A stretch of DNA of 38,266 nucleotides, taken from NCBI RefSeq assembly GCF_013177735.1, contig NZ_WOEZ01000176.1, positions 1 to 38,266 of the forward strand. Reading direction: 5' to 3'. The notes beneath the pieces are model-generated. The model did no database searches. It was not told the origin of the DNA and saw only the letters and a program-made list of their open reading frames with translations. Shown in pieces: positions 16,523-24,799 of the stretch. Position 1 is the stretch's first letter. Every line of letters starts with the position of its first letter. The translations under genes were made by a program, and so were the position numbers. Origin of the DNA: Paraburkholderia elongata. Lineage in GTDB: Bacteria > Pseudomonadota > Gammaproteobacteria > Burkholderiales > Burkholderiaceae.

Positions 16523-17605
16523 TCACGCGTGAACCGGCGCGCCGCGCATTGCCGCCAGTGCGTCGAGCCGTGCCACGGCTTCGTCGACGATGCGTGCGAT
16601 CAAGGTCTCGCACGGCTCGATCGCGCCGATCACCGCGGCGACCTGGCCGCTCGGCAATACGCCCTCGTCCGGCTTACCGTCGACGATGGCGCGCTGGATC
16701 AGAAACGGCGCGTTCGCCGCCATCAACGTCTGGCTCGCGGTGTAGCTGTGATCGCGCAGTGCCTTGAAGCCGAGCGCGGCCATCTGGCTCAGACTCATGC
16801 CACTCTGGCGGCGCCACGCTTCAGCCGTGTGCAACGCGAAGAGCGTGCGGCGCAATGGGCCGAATGCTTCGAGGCGCAGCAAATAAGGGTTGTCGATCAT
16901 GCGCTGCGGCAGGCCATCTAGCGCGGCGGACACGCGGATTTGCGAAGGGTCGTTGACCTCCACGTAGCGCGCGAGCGTTGAGCGCGGCACCGGCGACTCT
17001 TCAGCCATCAGAAAACGCGTGCCCATCGCTATGCCTGCCGCGCCGTAGCCTAGCGCCGCCGCGAGACCGCGTCCGTCGAAGAAACCGCCCGCCGCGATCA
17101 CCGGCACGTTCACGGCATCGAGTACTTTAGGCAGCAGCAGCGTAGTCGGCATCGAACCGGTATGGCCACCGCCCTCCGCGCCTTGCACCGTGACCGCATC
17201 GGCGCCCAGTTCAACCGCTTTGGCCGCGTGTTTCGGCGCGCCCACGGTGGGGATGCACATCACGCCGGCATCCTTGAAGCGGCGGATCGTCTTCGCGTCA
17301 GGTCCGCGGCCGTAGCTCACTGCACGCAGCCGGTGCTTGATCGCCAGATCGACCACCTGTGCCGCGTTCGGCTGGAACATGTGGAAATTGATGCCGAACG
17401 GTTTGTCCGTCAGTTCCTTCACGCGCAGGATTTCCGCTTCCACGCGGTCGGCCTCGAGCGTCGCGCCAGCCAGAAAGCCGAAGCCGCCCGCATTACACGT
17501 CGCGGCGACGAGCCTGGCATCGGCGACCCAACCCATGGCCGTCTGCACGATCGGATAGCGGCAGCCGAGCAGATCGCACAATGGCGTATACAGCGTCGCG
17601 CTCAT
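16523..17605 (-). CDS. ipdC: IpdC, flavin-dependent enoyl-CoA oxidoreductase (nitronate monooxygenase fold)
   Basis: This 360-residue TIM-barrel flavoprotein is of the 2-nitropropane dioxygenase/nitronate monooxygenase family. It has PIVQTAMGWVADARL at the N-terminus, the phosphate-binding AEGGGHTGSMP and AAGGFFDGRGLAAALGYGAAG, and GTRFLMAEESP. In this context it corresponds to IpdC (Rv3553), which acts on a ring-C/D CoA intermediate before the IpdAB step, and not to a nitroalkane detoxifier. The order ipdA-ipdB-echA20-ipdC matches the Mycobacterium tuberculosis gene set Rv3550-Rv3553 with echA20 shifted in position. The start overlaps the echA20 stop (ATGA, 17602-17605). Confidence 0.87.
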   Translation of the reverse strand: MSATLYTPLCDLLGCRYPIVQTAMGWVADARLVAATCNAGGFGFLAGATLEADRVEAEILRVKELTDKPFGINFHMFQPNAAQVVDLAIKHRLRAVSYGRGPDAKTIRRFKDAGVMCIPTVGAPKHAAKAVELGADAVTVQGAEGGGHTGSMPTTLLLPKVLDAVNVPVIAAGGFFDGRGLAAALGYGAAGIAMGTRFLMAEESPVPRSTLARYVEVNDPSQIRVSAALDGLPQRMIDNPYLLRLEAFGPLRRTLFALHTAEAWRRQSGMSLSQMAALGFKALRDHSYTASQTLMAANAPFLIQRAIVDGKPDEGVLPSGQVAAVIGAIEPCETLIARIVDEAVARLDALAAMRGAPVHA

Positions 17606-18495
17606 GCGGCTTCTCCGTCGGCCTTTCCGTTTTCATGCGCGGCGGCAACGGGCCGTTGCGACTCGGCCATCTTGCGGGCGTCGTAACCACCCAGCTTGTC
17701 ACCGCTCACCAGTTCGTTGTGCGCATGCGCGAAGTGGTGCCATGCAAACGCCGCGTCCATCGCGGCGCGTTTGCCTTGCAGCTCTTCAACGTGATTCACG
17801 GCCTGCTTGGTCAGCGTCAACCCGAGGCGCGGCATGCGCGCGATCTTCGCGGCGATTTCCGTCGTGGCATCCTGCAAGCGCTCGCGCGGCACGACGCGAT
17901 TGACCATGCCCATCTGATACGCACGCTCCGCGTCCATCCGTTCGCCGAGAAACAGAAACTCCTTGGCGATGCGCGGGTTCAGTTCATACGCATGCGCGAA
18001 ATACTCGACGCCTGGAATGCCCATGCGCACCACCGGATCGGAGAAGAACGCGTCGTCCGAGGCGACGATCAGATCGCACACCCACGCCAGCATCAGGCCG
18101 CCCGCCACGCACGCGCCCTGCACCATCGCGATGGTCGGCTTGGGCAGATCGCGCCAGCGGCGGCACATGCCGAGATAGACCTCCTGTTCGCGGGCGTAGA
18201 GAAACTCGCCGCCTTCTTTGCCGACATGGTCGTACCAGAGCGAGGTGCGCTCGAACGACTGGTCGATGTCGCGGCCCGGCGTGCCGATATCGTGGCCCGC
18301 TGAAAAATGCTTGCCCGTGCCGGCGAGGACGATGACCTTCACCGCATCGTCGTTCGACGCGCGCTTGAACGCGGCGTCGAGCGCGTACGTCATCTTCGAG
18401 TTCTGCGCGTTGTGATACTCGGGGCGATTCATCGTGAGCGTGGCGATGCCCTCGCTCACGCGATACTCGACGACGCTTTCGTGGGTTGCTTGCAT
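17602..18495 (-). CDS. echA20: EchA20-type D-ring hydrolase (crotonase fold)
   Basis: This 297-residue crotonase-family protein has an oxyanion hole formed by GKHFSAGHDIG and GACVAGGLMLAWVCD. A long insert (SLWYDHVGKEGGEFLYAREQ) and the PVVRMGIPGVEYFAH segment are characteristic of the EchA20 group (Rv3550; ScdY in Comamonas). EchA20 hydrolyses the carbon-carbon bond that opens ring D of a HIP-derived CoA ester. I chose ATG 18495, which has a GAGGG ribosome site seven bases upstream; a GTG at 18507 would overlap the ipdB stop (GTGA) and is an alternative. It is placed between ipdB and ipdC in the operon. The C-terminal 25 residues are low-complexity and probably disordered. Confidence 0.87.
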   Translation of the reverse strand: MQATHESVVEYRVSEGIATLTMNRPEYHNAQNSKMTYALDAAFKRASNDDAVKVIVLAGTGKHFSAGHDIGTPGRDIDQSFERTSLWYDHVGKEGGEFLYAREQEVYLGMCRRWRDLPKPTIAMVQGACVAGGLMLAWVCDLIVASDDAFFSDPVVRMGIPGVEYFAHAYELNPRIAKEFLFLGERMDAERAYQMGMVNRVVPRERLQDATTEIAAKIARMPRLGLTLTKQAVNHVEELQGKRAAMDAAFAWHHFAHAHNELVSGDKLGGYDARKMAESQRPVAAAHENGKADGEAA

Positions 18496-18503
18496 GATGT
18501 CCC

Positions 18504-19301
18504 TCACACGCGGCGCGGCGCGGGGTTGTTGCGCACGACGCTCGCACGCAGGTTGTGCGGATCAAGCGCACGCACGATGCGCAGATCGTCGGTGCCCGGC
18601 GGCGGCGTCACGTGCATGTCGGGATGCGCGCGCAACTCGAACCCGGTCGCGTCCTGCACTTCGTCGAAGCTCACGCCAGGATGCAGCGTGCGCACCTGGA
18701 CCACATGATTCGCACCGCCAAAGTCCATCACGCACAGATCGGTAATCACGCTGCGCAGATCGGTGAACGCGCGCATGCCGGGGATTTCGCGCGCCGGGTT
18801 GTAGCCCACGCTGCACACCATGTCGACTTCACCGGCAACGAAGGTACGCTTGCCATGGCCGGAGACAAAAAACGAATTTGCGTGATTGATGCTGTTGCCC
18901 GGAAAACCGCGCGCGCCGAGCAATTGCGTTTTCGGACGCGCATAGTCGTCGCCGAGCCAGGAGATGTTGGCCTGGCCGAAGCGGTCGATCTGCGTGGGCA
19001 TTACCAACGCGTGACGCCTGCCATGCCACACACAGTCGAACACGCGCTCATAGGTCATCAAGCCGGACGCCTGCACGCGATAGCCCGTTTCACGCGGCCC
19101 GAACGGCACGGGGCTTTCGACGAGATAGGCTTCACCATCGGTGAGCATCAGACCCGCGTTGTAGGCGAGGCGCGCAAGACCCGCCGCGAGGCGTGGCCCC
19201 GTACCGATGCCGGTTGCCAGCACTTCGCCGTCATCACGCCAGACGCGCGCCGCCGCGGCGATCATCAATTCGGCGAGGGAATAATCAAGAGAGTCGCTCA
19301 T
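18504..19301 (-). CDS. ipdB: IpdB, beta subunit of ring-C-opening CoA hydrolase
   Basis: This 265-residue protein has the class I CoA-transferase beta fold, with YSLAELMIAAAARVWRDDG, ATGIGTGPRLAAGLAR, and later VCSVGYNPAREIPGMRAF. In steroid degraders this subunit pairs with IpdA to hydrolyse ring C of the COCHEA-CoA intermediate rather than transfer CoA. The ATG has a GGAG ribosome site. Its stop lies nine bases from the echA20 start and its own start lies 10 bases past the ipdA stop, consistent with co-translation. Confidence 0.88.
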   Translation of the reverse strand: MSDSLDYSLAELMIAAAARVWRDDGEVLATGIGTGPRLAAGLARLAYNAGLMLTDGEAYLVESPVPFGPRETGYRVQASGLMTYERVFDCVWHGRRHALVMPTQIDRFGQANISWLGDDYARPKTQLLGARGFPGNSINHANSFFVSGHGKRTFVAGEVDMVCSVGYNPAREIPGMRAFTDLRSVITDLCVMDFGGANHVVQVRTLHPGVSFDEVQDATGFELRAHPDMHVTPPPGTDDLRIVRALDPHNLRASVVRNNPAPRRV

Positions 19302-19311
19302 GTGCGCTCCA

Positions 19312-20196
19312 TTACAGAATCGGCAACGGCAACGCCGCTACATGGGACCGGCCGCCTGCGCGTTGCAGATAGCCCGGTTCGTCGGCGCCTACTACGTCAC
19401 TCAGGTAAGCCGCGGTTTGTTGCGGATCTTCCGCGCTCGCGCAATACGTCTTCAGATGCGGCAGATCCCAGCCGTAAGCAGGCGCACACGAGGTGGGATG
19501 CGCACCGCACGGTGCGTGCACCACGCCGCTCACGAGCGATCGCTCGAAGGTGTTGCGGCGCGCGAGATCCAGGTCGTCGCTGGCCAGCGTTTCGACCAGC
19601 GTCTCGCTGCTCACGAAGCACTTCTTCGCAGCGCGTGCGAACCACGCGTCGAAGAAAGGATCCGGACCGTCGATGCGGGTATTGCCCATCCTGTCCGCGG
19701 CGTTCACGTGCAGCAGCGCGGCGTCGAGTTCGAGCGCCGGCATCGCCAGCAGCGTCTCGCCGCCATAGGGTGATTGCACGGTGCGCAGATGCGGCGCGTG
19801 TTTCAGCAGATCGGTGCCGAGACCCACGCGGGTCGGCAGAAACGGCAGACGTGCCGCCGCTGCGCGCAGGCCGAGTTGCAGCAGGCCTTCGTCGAGTTCC
19901 CACACGTCGAGCGCGCCCTGTTCGCGTGCCCGGCGAAAATGCGGTTCGAGCGGAATCACATCGAGCGACACGAAGCCGAACACCAGCTTGCGGACTTTGC
20001 CCGCCGCGCACAGCAGCCCAACGTCAGGGCCGCCATACGCGACCACGGTAAGGTCCTTCAGATTCGAGCGGACAATCTCGCGTACCAGTGCCATCGGCTT
20101 GCGGCGGGGACCCCAGCCGCCGATGCCGATCGTCATGCCGTCGGCGAGTTGCGCGACGGCATCGCGCGCGCTGAGTGCTTTATCAAGTGGTTTCAT
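19312..20196 (-). CDS. ipdA: IpdA, alpha subunit of ring-C-opening CoA hydrolase
   Basis: This 294-residue protein has the class I CoA-transferase alpha fold. It has MTIGIGGWGPRRKPMALVRE near the N-terminus (the glycine-rich CoA-binding loop of the family) and VAYGGPDVGLLCAAGKV. A conserved acidic segment, VWELDEGLLQLGLRAA (Glu100/Glu103), is where the essential glutamate of mycobacterial IpdA is expected. With IpdB it opens ring C hydrolytically. Upstream, a 64-bp gap to hsaC holds three tandem 11-bp units. A generic CoA-transferase is the alternative call, but neighbours echA20 and ipdC make the IpdAB assignment firm. Confidence 0.88.
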   Translation of the reverse strand: MKPLDKALSARDAVAQLADGMTIGIGGWGPRRKPMALVREIVRSNLKDLTVVAYGGPDVGLLCAAGKVRKLVFGFVSLDVIPLEPHFRRAREQGALDVWELDEGLLQLGLRAAAARLPFLPTRVGLGTDLLKHAPHLRTVQSPYGGETLLAMPALELDAALLHVNAADRMGNTRIDGPDPFFDAWFARAAKKCFVSSETLVETLASDDLDLARRNTFERSLVSGVVHAPCGAHPTSCAPAYGWDLPHLKTYCASAEDPQQTAAYLSDVVGADEPGYLQRAGGRSHVAALPLPIL

Positions 20197-20205
20197 GCGT
20201 TATTC

Positions 20206-20238
20206 CTGCGTGTTTGCTGCGTGCTTGCTGCATGTTTG
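20206..20238. repeat. 11-bp tandem repeat (three copies)
   Basis: CTGCGTGTTTG, CTGCGTGCTTG and CTGCATGTTTG follow each other without gap in the short space between hsaC and ipdA. The unit is not a multiple of three and lies outside coding sequence. Confidence 0.7.
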
Positions 20239-20260
20239 CTACCGGCCTACTAATTACGGC

Positions 20261-21157
20261 CTAGCGGAATCCGACGCTGAAGTCGTGGCCCCACAGACTC
20301 ACGCGGGTCGCCTCGTAGACGCTGTGCTGCGCCCAGTCGACCGTCAGGCCGCCATAGCCGTACTCCAGATCGAAGCCGCCCGGCGTTTTCATGTAGAACG
20401 AGATCATGTGGTCGTTGCAATGACGGCCGAGCGTCGCGGAGAGCTTCACACCGAGCGCTGCGACCCGGTCGAGCGCGCGGCCCACTTCGTCCATCGAGTC
20501 CACTTCGGCCATCACGTGGATGCAGCCGGACGGCACGGCGAGGTCCATGATCGCGAGGCTGTGATGACGCGCGTTCTTGCAATGCAGAAAATGGATGCGC
20601 TTCTCGGGTTCAGCGGGATCGTCGGTGAAGCGCACACGGAAGATGTCGGAGAGTTCGAAGCCGAGCACGTCGAGCAGGAATGCATCGGTCGCGTCGAATT
20701 GCGGTGCGGGCAGGACGGCATGGCCGAGACCCATCGCGCCGGTGACGAAACCGGGTACGCCGAGCGGCGAAGCGAAGCGCCGGAAGTCGGCGCGCACGCC
20801 CCAGAAGAACTCATGCCGGTTGCCGGACGGATCGGTGCACCACACCATCGCCTGCACGCGGCGCAGCGCGGCTTCCTGCGCGCTGGCGCGGACCGGTTCC
20901 ACGCCGGCCCGCTCTAGGGTGCGGATCGCGTCGTCGAACGCGGCTGCATCGGCCAACTCCCAACCCGAGGCGAAGTAGCGATCGGCGTCGCCGGGTACGA
21001 TCAGGTAGCGGAAATCGCGCTCGTCCATCTTCACGTACAGCGCGCCATTCGTTGCGTCCTGCGCCTGCATGCCCAGCACGTTTTCCGTATAGCCGCGCCA
21101 TGTGTCGACATCCGCCGACTGCACGACGACGTAGCCTAAAGCCCGCACATCGATCAT
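20261..21157 (-). CDS. hsaC: 3,4-DHSA extradiol dioxygenase (HsaC/TesB)
   Basis: This two-domain type I extradiol dioxygenase (VOC fold) of 298 residues cleaves the catecholic A-ring of 3,4-DHSA. The iron ligands are His146 (GLGHAV), His214 (SGCIHVMAEV) and Glu265 (GGFDLEYGYGG), within one residue of the positions known in mycobacterial HsaC. The active-site stretch ARHHSLAIMD and the NDHMISFYMKTP segment agree with the biphenyl-diol dioxygenase family. The ATG has a very strong GGAGGAG ribosome site. It is the first gene of the 15-gene operon, with an operator-like site 66 bp upstream. The hydrolase HsaD, normally next in the pathway, is not encoded nearby. Confidence 0.92.
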   Translation of the reverse strand: MIDVRALGYVVVQSADVDTWRGYTENVLGMQAQDATNGALYVKMDERDFRYLIVPGDADRYFASGWELADAAAFDDAIRTLERAGVEPVRASAQEAALRRVQAMVWCTDPSGNRHEFFWGVRADFRRFASPLGVPGFVTGAMGLGHAVLPAPQFDATDAFLLDVLGFELSDIFRVRFTDDPAEPEKRIHFLHCKNARHHSLAIMDLAVPSGCIHVMAEVDSMDEVGRALDRVAALGVKLSATLGRHCNDHMISFYMKTPGGFDLEYGYGGLTVDWAQHSVYEATRVSLWGHDFSVGFR

Positions 21158-21218
21158 CTCCGACTCCTCCAGAAGCTGTTGTTGTCAGGCTTATTCTGGC
21201 GGTCCGGGGGGCGGCTAA

Positions 21219-21239
21219 CATCGTCTGTTGGGACTAGCG
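21219..21239 (-). promoter_or_regulatory. Steroid-regulon operator, site 2 (hsaC operon)
   Basis: The core GTCT-GTTG-GGAC spans 21223-21234; read towards hsaC the flanks are CGCTA before and GATG after. A -10-like hexamer (GAATAA on the minus strand, 21191-21196) lies 35 bp downstream centre to centre, so the site would overlap the -35 region. It is 66 bp from the start codon. Confidence 0.65.
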
Positions 21240-21548
21240 GGTTGACAGCCACCCGTTATGACAGGCTCTCTGAGTACTTCTCATCATTCGTGGCTCTCGC
21301 TGCCGCCTTTATCTGGATCTGCTGATCGTCAACACGCCCCCGGTTGCGTCGGCCCGCAACCAATTCTTTCATTATCCTTTTGACACCCTCATTGCGTAAT
21401 ACCCAGGTAAGCAAAGCGCCATTCCTTGGTAATGGTCCGATGTTCAAATGCCCGTGGGTTTGTGAAACGGTCCCCACGCGCCCGCTCATTTCGCAATGAA
21501 ACAGCGGACGGAAAACAACTAGCAAAACGACATCCGGAGTTAACACCT
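21240..21548. other. Intergenic region between operator and phosphoesterase gene
   Basis: These roughly 300 bp hold no convincing gene. TTGACA hexamers occur at 21242 and 21380 on the plus strand, but neither has a -10 at normal spacing (TATGAC and TAATAC are 9 and 11 bp away). The phosphoesterase promoter must lie here but I cannot place it. The base composition is less GC-rich than the flanking genes. Confidence 0.5.
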
Positions 21549-23234
21549 ATGCGTTCCCGCGCTTTCCTGTTTGGCGTATCAGGCATCGCTTTAGCCGTCT
21601 CGCTGTATGCGTGCGGTGGTAACAATGTGAGTTCGCCTGCCCCCGTGACAGTACAGAATCAATTGACGACGGCAACGCCCATCAAGCACGTGGTTGTGAT
21701 TTATAACGAGAACGTCTCGTTCGACCACTACTTCGGGACCTACCCGAACGCGACGAACCCGTCGGGTGAACCGGCGTTCACGGCTGCTGCAGGCACGCCG
21801 ACGGTGAACGGTCTGAGCGGCACGCTGCTGACCAACAATCCGAACTTCATCAACACACTGAACGGCACGGGCGCTGCGAATCCGTTCCGGCTGGACCGCA
21901 CGCAGGCCGCGACGTCCGACCAGAACCATGCCTATACAGCCGAACAGCAGGCGTATAACAACGGTGCTGCGGATTTGTTCCCGAAGTACACGGGTAAGGG
22001 TTCGAGCGGCGGCGCAGGCGCCTTCGGTACGACTGGCCAGGTCATGGGCTACTTCGACGGCAACACCGTGACGGCAATGTGGAACTGGGCGCAGCACTTC
22101 GCGATGAGCGATAACGCATATACGGACACGTTTGGCCCGTCGACACCGGGCGCGCTGGAAGTTATTTCCGGCCAGAATAACGGCGTGCAACTGGTCAAGA
22201 CCAGCCAGCAGCCGTTCAATCTGACGACGGCCTCCCACTCCTATTACGTCAACGATGGTCAAGGTGGTATCACCCTGATCAATGACGCCGACCCGGCGAA
22301 CGACCTGTGCTCCAGCGCGACAGACCAGATTCTGATGTCCGGCAAGAACATCGGCGACCTGCTCAACGCCAAGAGCATCACGTGGGGCGGCTTCATGGGC
22401 GGTTTCAACCTGTCGACGACCAACAGCAACGGTACGACCGGCTGCAAGCGCAGCACGGTGACCCCGGCAGTCGGTCAGGCGACGACCGATTACATCCCGC
22501 ACCACAACTGGTTCCAGTACTACGCGTCGACGGCAAACGCGCAGCACTTGCGCCCGAGCGCGACGGCTGCCATCGGCTTCACGCTTGAAGCCGATGGCAA
22601 GACGGCCGACCCGGCGAATCACCAGTACGACTCTGACGATTTCTTTGCTGCAGTGAAGGCAGGCAACTATCCGTCTGTGAGCTTCATCAAGGCCCCGGCG
22701 TTCCAGGACGGCCATGCGGGCTACTCCGACCCGCTCGACGAACAGGCGTTCACGGCCAAGGTGGTCAACTTCCTGCAGCAACAGCCTGACTGGAAGAGCA
22801 CCGCGGTCATCGTCGCGTGGGACGATTCGGACGGCTGGTACGACCATGCCTTTGCGAATACGACGACCTCGTCGTTCGACGCTCAGGCGGATCAACTGAA
22901 TGGTGCCGGCAAGTGCGGCTCGGGAACGGCTCCGGTCGGCGTGAGCGGCGCTGCGGTCAATGGTCGATGCGGCCCGGGTACCCGTATCCCGTTCCTCGTG
23001 ATTTCGCCGTGGGCGAAGGTCAATTACGTTGACCATACGCCGATTAGTCAAGCATCGGTGGTTCGCTTTATCGAAGACAACTGGCTCGGCAGCCAACGCA
23101 TCGGCGGCGGTTCTTTCGACGCAACGGCCGGCAGTATCATGGGCCTGTTCAACTTCAGCGGCAGCGGCAACAACCCGACTGTGTTCGTTGACCCGAATCT
23201 GGGCTCGGTAGTCCCTTCGGTACCTGCCATCTAA
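21549..23234 (+). CDS. Phosphoesterase (PLC/AcpA family), secreted or lipoprotein
   Basis: This 561-residue protein is of the PF04185 phosphoesterase family (phospholipase C, acid phosphatase AcpA). Near the N-terminus HVVVIYNENVSFDHYFGTYP provides the first metal-site Asn-Glu and the FDHYFG signature. Near the C-terminus AWDDSDGWYDHAF and GPGTRIPFLVISPWAK complete the site. It starts with a signal sequence ending SLYAC (Cys22), a possible lipobox, so the protein is exported and perhaps lipid-anchored. I chose ATG 21549, which has a CCGGAG site. It is on the strand opposite to the steroid operons, has no operator motif, and is followed by a strong terminator. Whether it acts on phospholipids or phosphomonoesters cannot be told. 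Confidence 0.85.
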   Translation: MRSRAFLFGVSGIALAVSLYACGGNNVSSPAPVTVQNQLTTATPIKHVVVIYNENVSFDHYFGTYPNATNPSGEPAFTAAAGTPTVNGLSGTLLTNNPNFINTLNGTGAANPFRLDRTQAATSDQNHAYTAEQQAYNNGAADLFPKYTGKGSSGGAGAFGTTGQVMGYFDGNTVTAMWNWAQHFAMSDNAYTDTFGPSTPGALEVISGQNNGVQLVKTSQQPFNLTTASHSYYVNDGQGGITLINDADPANDLCSSATDQILMSGKNIGDLLNAKSITWGGFMGGFNLSTTNSNGTTGCKRSTVTPAVGQATTDYIPHHNWFQYYASTANAQHLRPSATAAIGFTLEADGKTADPANHQYDSDDFFAAVKAGNYPSVSFIKAPAFQDGHAGYSDPLDEQAFTAKVVNFLQQQPDWKSTAVIVAWDDSDGWYDHAFANTTTSSFDAQADQLNGAGKCGSGTAPVGVSGAAVNGRCGPGTRIPFLVISPWAKVNYVDHTPISQASVVRFIEDNWLGSQRIGGGSFDATAGSIMGLFNFSGSGNNPTVFVDPNLGSVVPSVPAI

Positions 23235-23280
23235 ATTCCGCAAGTCGCATCGGCGCCTGGGTGCCGATGCTAAGCGGAAT
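23235..23280. other. Long two-part hairpin after the phosphoesterase gene
   Basis: The outer arms ATTCCGC (23235-23241) and GCGGAAT (23274-23280) pair, as do inner arms GCATCGGC (23247-23254) and GCCGATGC (23263-23270). It begins at the last base of the stop codon, has no T-run, and precedes a true terminator by 20 bp. A role in 3' mRNA protection is possible. Confidence 0.65.
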
Positions 23281-23300
23281 ATCAGGAACATGACTTCGGT

Positions 23301-23333
23301 GTTGCCAGCCCTTTGGGGTTGGCAACATTTTTT
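23301..23333 (+). terminator. Rho-independent terminator of the phosphoesterase gene
   Basis: GTTGCCA (23301-23307) pairs with TGGCAAC (23320-23326), with an inner CCC/GGG extension. The stem is followed by ATTTTTTG. It separates the phosphoesterase from the peroxidase gene, so the latter needs readthrough or its own promoter. Confidence 0.85.
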
Positions 23334-23362
23334 GTTTTCAGATTGCCTTGTCGTTGCCCCCT

Positions 23363-24799
23363 ATGCCCGCCTCCTCAGCTCGCCCAACTGAAACAAGTCC
23401 TATTCAGAGCCAATCCCGGTTCAGCGCCCGACGCACGCTTCCTTGGGTTGTCGCCGCAGCGCTTCTGATCGCCGTCGGCCTTTGCGGCTGGGCACTGCTG
23501 TATCCGTCACGTGTGCCTGCAGCAGTGGGCGCGATTGTCGAAAACCTCACAGGCGCGAACCCCAATCCTATCGAGCTTCAGCGTCCTGTAGCACCGGCTC
23601 GGTTGAGTGCAGTGGCGCAGCTTGGGAAGAAGATATTCTTCGACCCGACGCTTTCCGCCTCGGGGCGCCAGTCATGCGCGTCATGCCACAGCCCGGAGCA
23701 TGCATATGCTCCGGCCAATAATCTGGCTGTCCAGTTAGGCGGCCCATCTTTGTCGCAGCAAGGCTACCGGCCGCCGCCGTCGCTCATGTACCTCTACCGG
23801 CAGCCGAATTTCAGTATCGGTCCAGATGCTGGCGATGCGGACAACGCGCCCGATCTAGCGCAGGTGGCGAGTCAGGCTGCCGGCGTCGCGCGGGCGCAAA
23901 AGAACGCGGGCGTCGCACCCGCAACGCCTGCGATGGTTCCGCAGGGCGGGATGTTCTGGGACGGCCGCGCGGATACGCTGCAGGCACAAGCATCCGGTCC
24001 AATGCTCAATCCGGTCGAGATGGCGAACGCAAGCATGGCGGATGTCATGGCGAAGCTCGAGCGCACGCCGTACAGGAACGACTTCATCCAGCTTTTTGGG
24101 GGGCATGTGTTCGAAAACACAACGCTTGCGATGTCCGAAGCGATGTTTGCAGTAGCGCGTTATCAGGTGGAAGAGCAGTCGTTCCATCCGTACACCAGCA
24201 AGTACGACTACTGGCTGGAAGGCAAAGCTCGGCTCAGTCAGGCGGAATTGCATGGACTGCGTCTGTTCAACGACCCGGACAAGGCGAACTGTGCAGGTTG
24301 CCACCTTTCAAAGCCGGGCTCTGACGGCCTGCCGCCGATGTTCACCGACTACCAGTACGAAGCGCTCGGCGTGCCCCGGAACACCCATCTTGCGGCCAAC
24401 AAAGACCATGGCTTCTTCGACATGGGCATTTGCGGTCCTTTCCGTACGGACCTGAAAGACCAGACGCAATATTGCGGGATGTTCCTCACGCCGACGCTGC
24501 GGAACGCATCGACGCGCAAGGTATTTTTCCACAATGGCGTCTATACCTCGCTTGAGGATGTCATGGCGTTCTACAACGAACGCAATACCGCTCCACAAAA
24601 GTTCTATCCGCGCGGCGCGGATGGAAAGATTCAGAAGTACGATGATCTGCCGATGCAGTTTCACGCGAACATCGACGACAAGGACGCTCCCTTCGACCGG
24701 AAATTCGGCGACAAGCCGGCGATGACTGACGCGGATATTCGCGACATCATTGCGTTTCTGAAGACGTTGAATGACGGATACCAGGTCAGCGCGCGCTAG
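23363..24799 (+). CDS. Di-haem cytochrome c peroxidase/MauG-family protein
   Basis: This 478-residue protein has two c-type haem motifs, CASCH (105-109) and CAGCH (310-314), in the arrangement of bacterial cytochrome c peroxidases. LGKKIFFDPTLSASGRQSC precedes the first haem, and GMFWDGRADTLQAQ and FFHNGVYTSLEDVMAFYN are further family landmarks. Residues about 27-47 form a membrane segment after a basic stretch, so the protein is anchored with its haem domains in the periplasm, or has an uncleaved signal. I chose ATG 23363; a TTG at 23348 is less likely. The stop overlaps tail to tail with the fadD3 stop. Its partner is probably the phosphoesterase upstream. A link to steroid metabolism is not supported. 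Confidence 0.88.
   Translation: MPASSARPTETSPIQSQSRFSARRTLPWVVAAALLIAVGLCGWALLYPSRVPAAVGAIVENLTGANPNPIELQRPVAPARLSAVAQLGKKIFFDPTLSASGRQSCASCHSPEHAYAPANNLAVQLGGPSLSQQGYRPPPSLMYLYRQPNFSIGPDAGDADNAPDLAQVASQAAGVARAQKNAGVAPATPAMVPQGGMFWDGRADTLQAQASGPMLNPVEMANASMADVMAKLERTPYRNDFIQLFGGHVFENTTLAMSEAMFAVARYQVEEQSFHPYTSKYDYWLEGKARLSQAELHGLRLFNDPDKANCAGCHLSKPGSDGLPPMFTDYQYEALGVPRNTHLAANKDHGFFDMGICGPFRTDLKDQTQYCGMFLTPTLRNASTRKVFFHNGVYTSLEDVMAFYNERNTAPQKFYPRGADGKIQKYDDLPMQFHANIDDKDAPFDRKFGDKPAMTDADIRDIIAFLKTLNDGYQVSAR

Noticed and set aside
18496..18507. GTG start for echA20 overlapping the ipdB stop
   Set aside because: The ATG at 18495 has a GAGGG ribosome site at good spacing and fits the family N-terminus better; the GTG remains only an alternative.
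21242..21402. TTGACA hexamers as sigma-70 promoters for the phosphoesterase
   Set aside because: The nearest -10-like hexamers are 9 and 11 bp away instead of about 17, so no promoter can be supported.
21591..23291. 566-codon open frame antisense to the phosphoesterase
   Set aside because: Shadow frame caused by strong third-position GC bias; arginine/valine-rich composition, no domain, no ribosome site.
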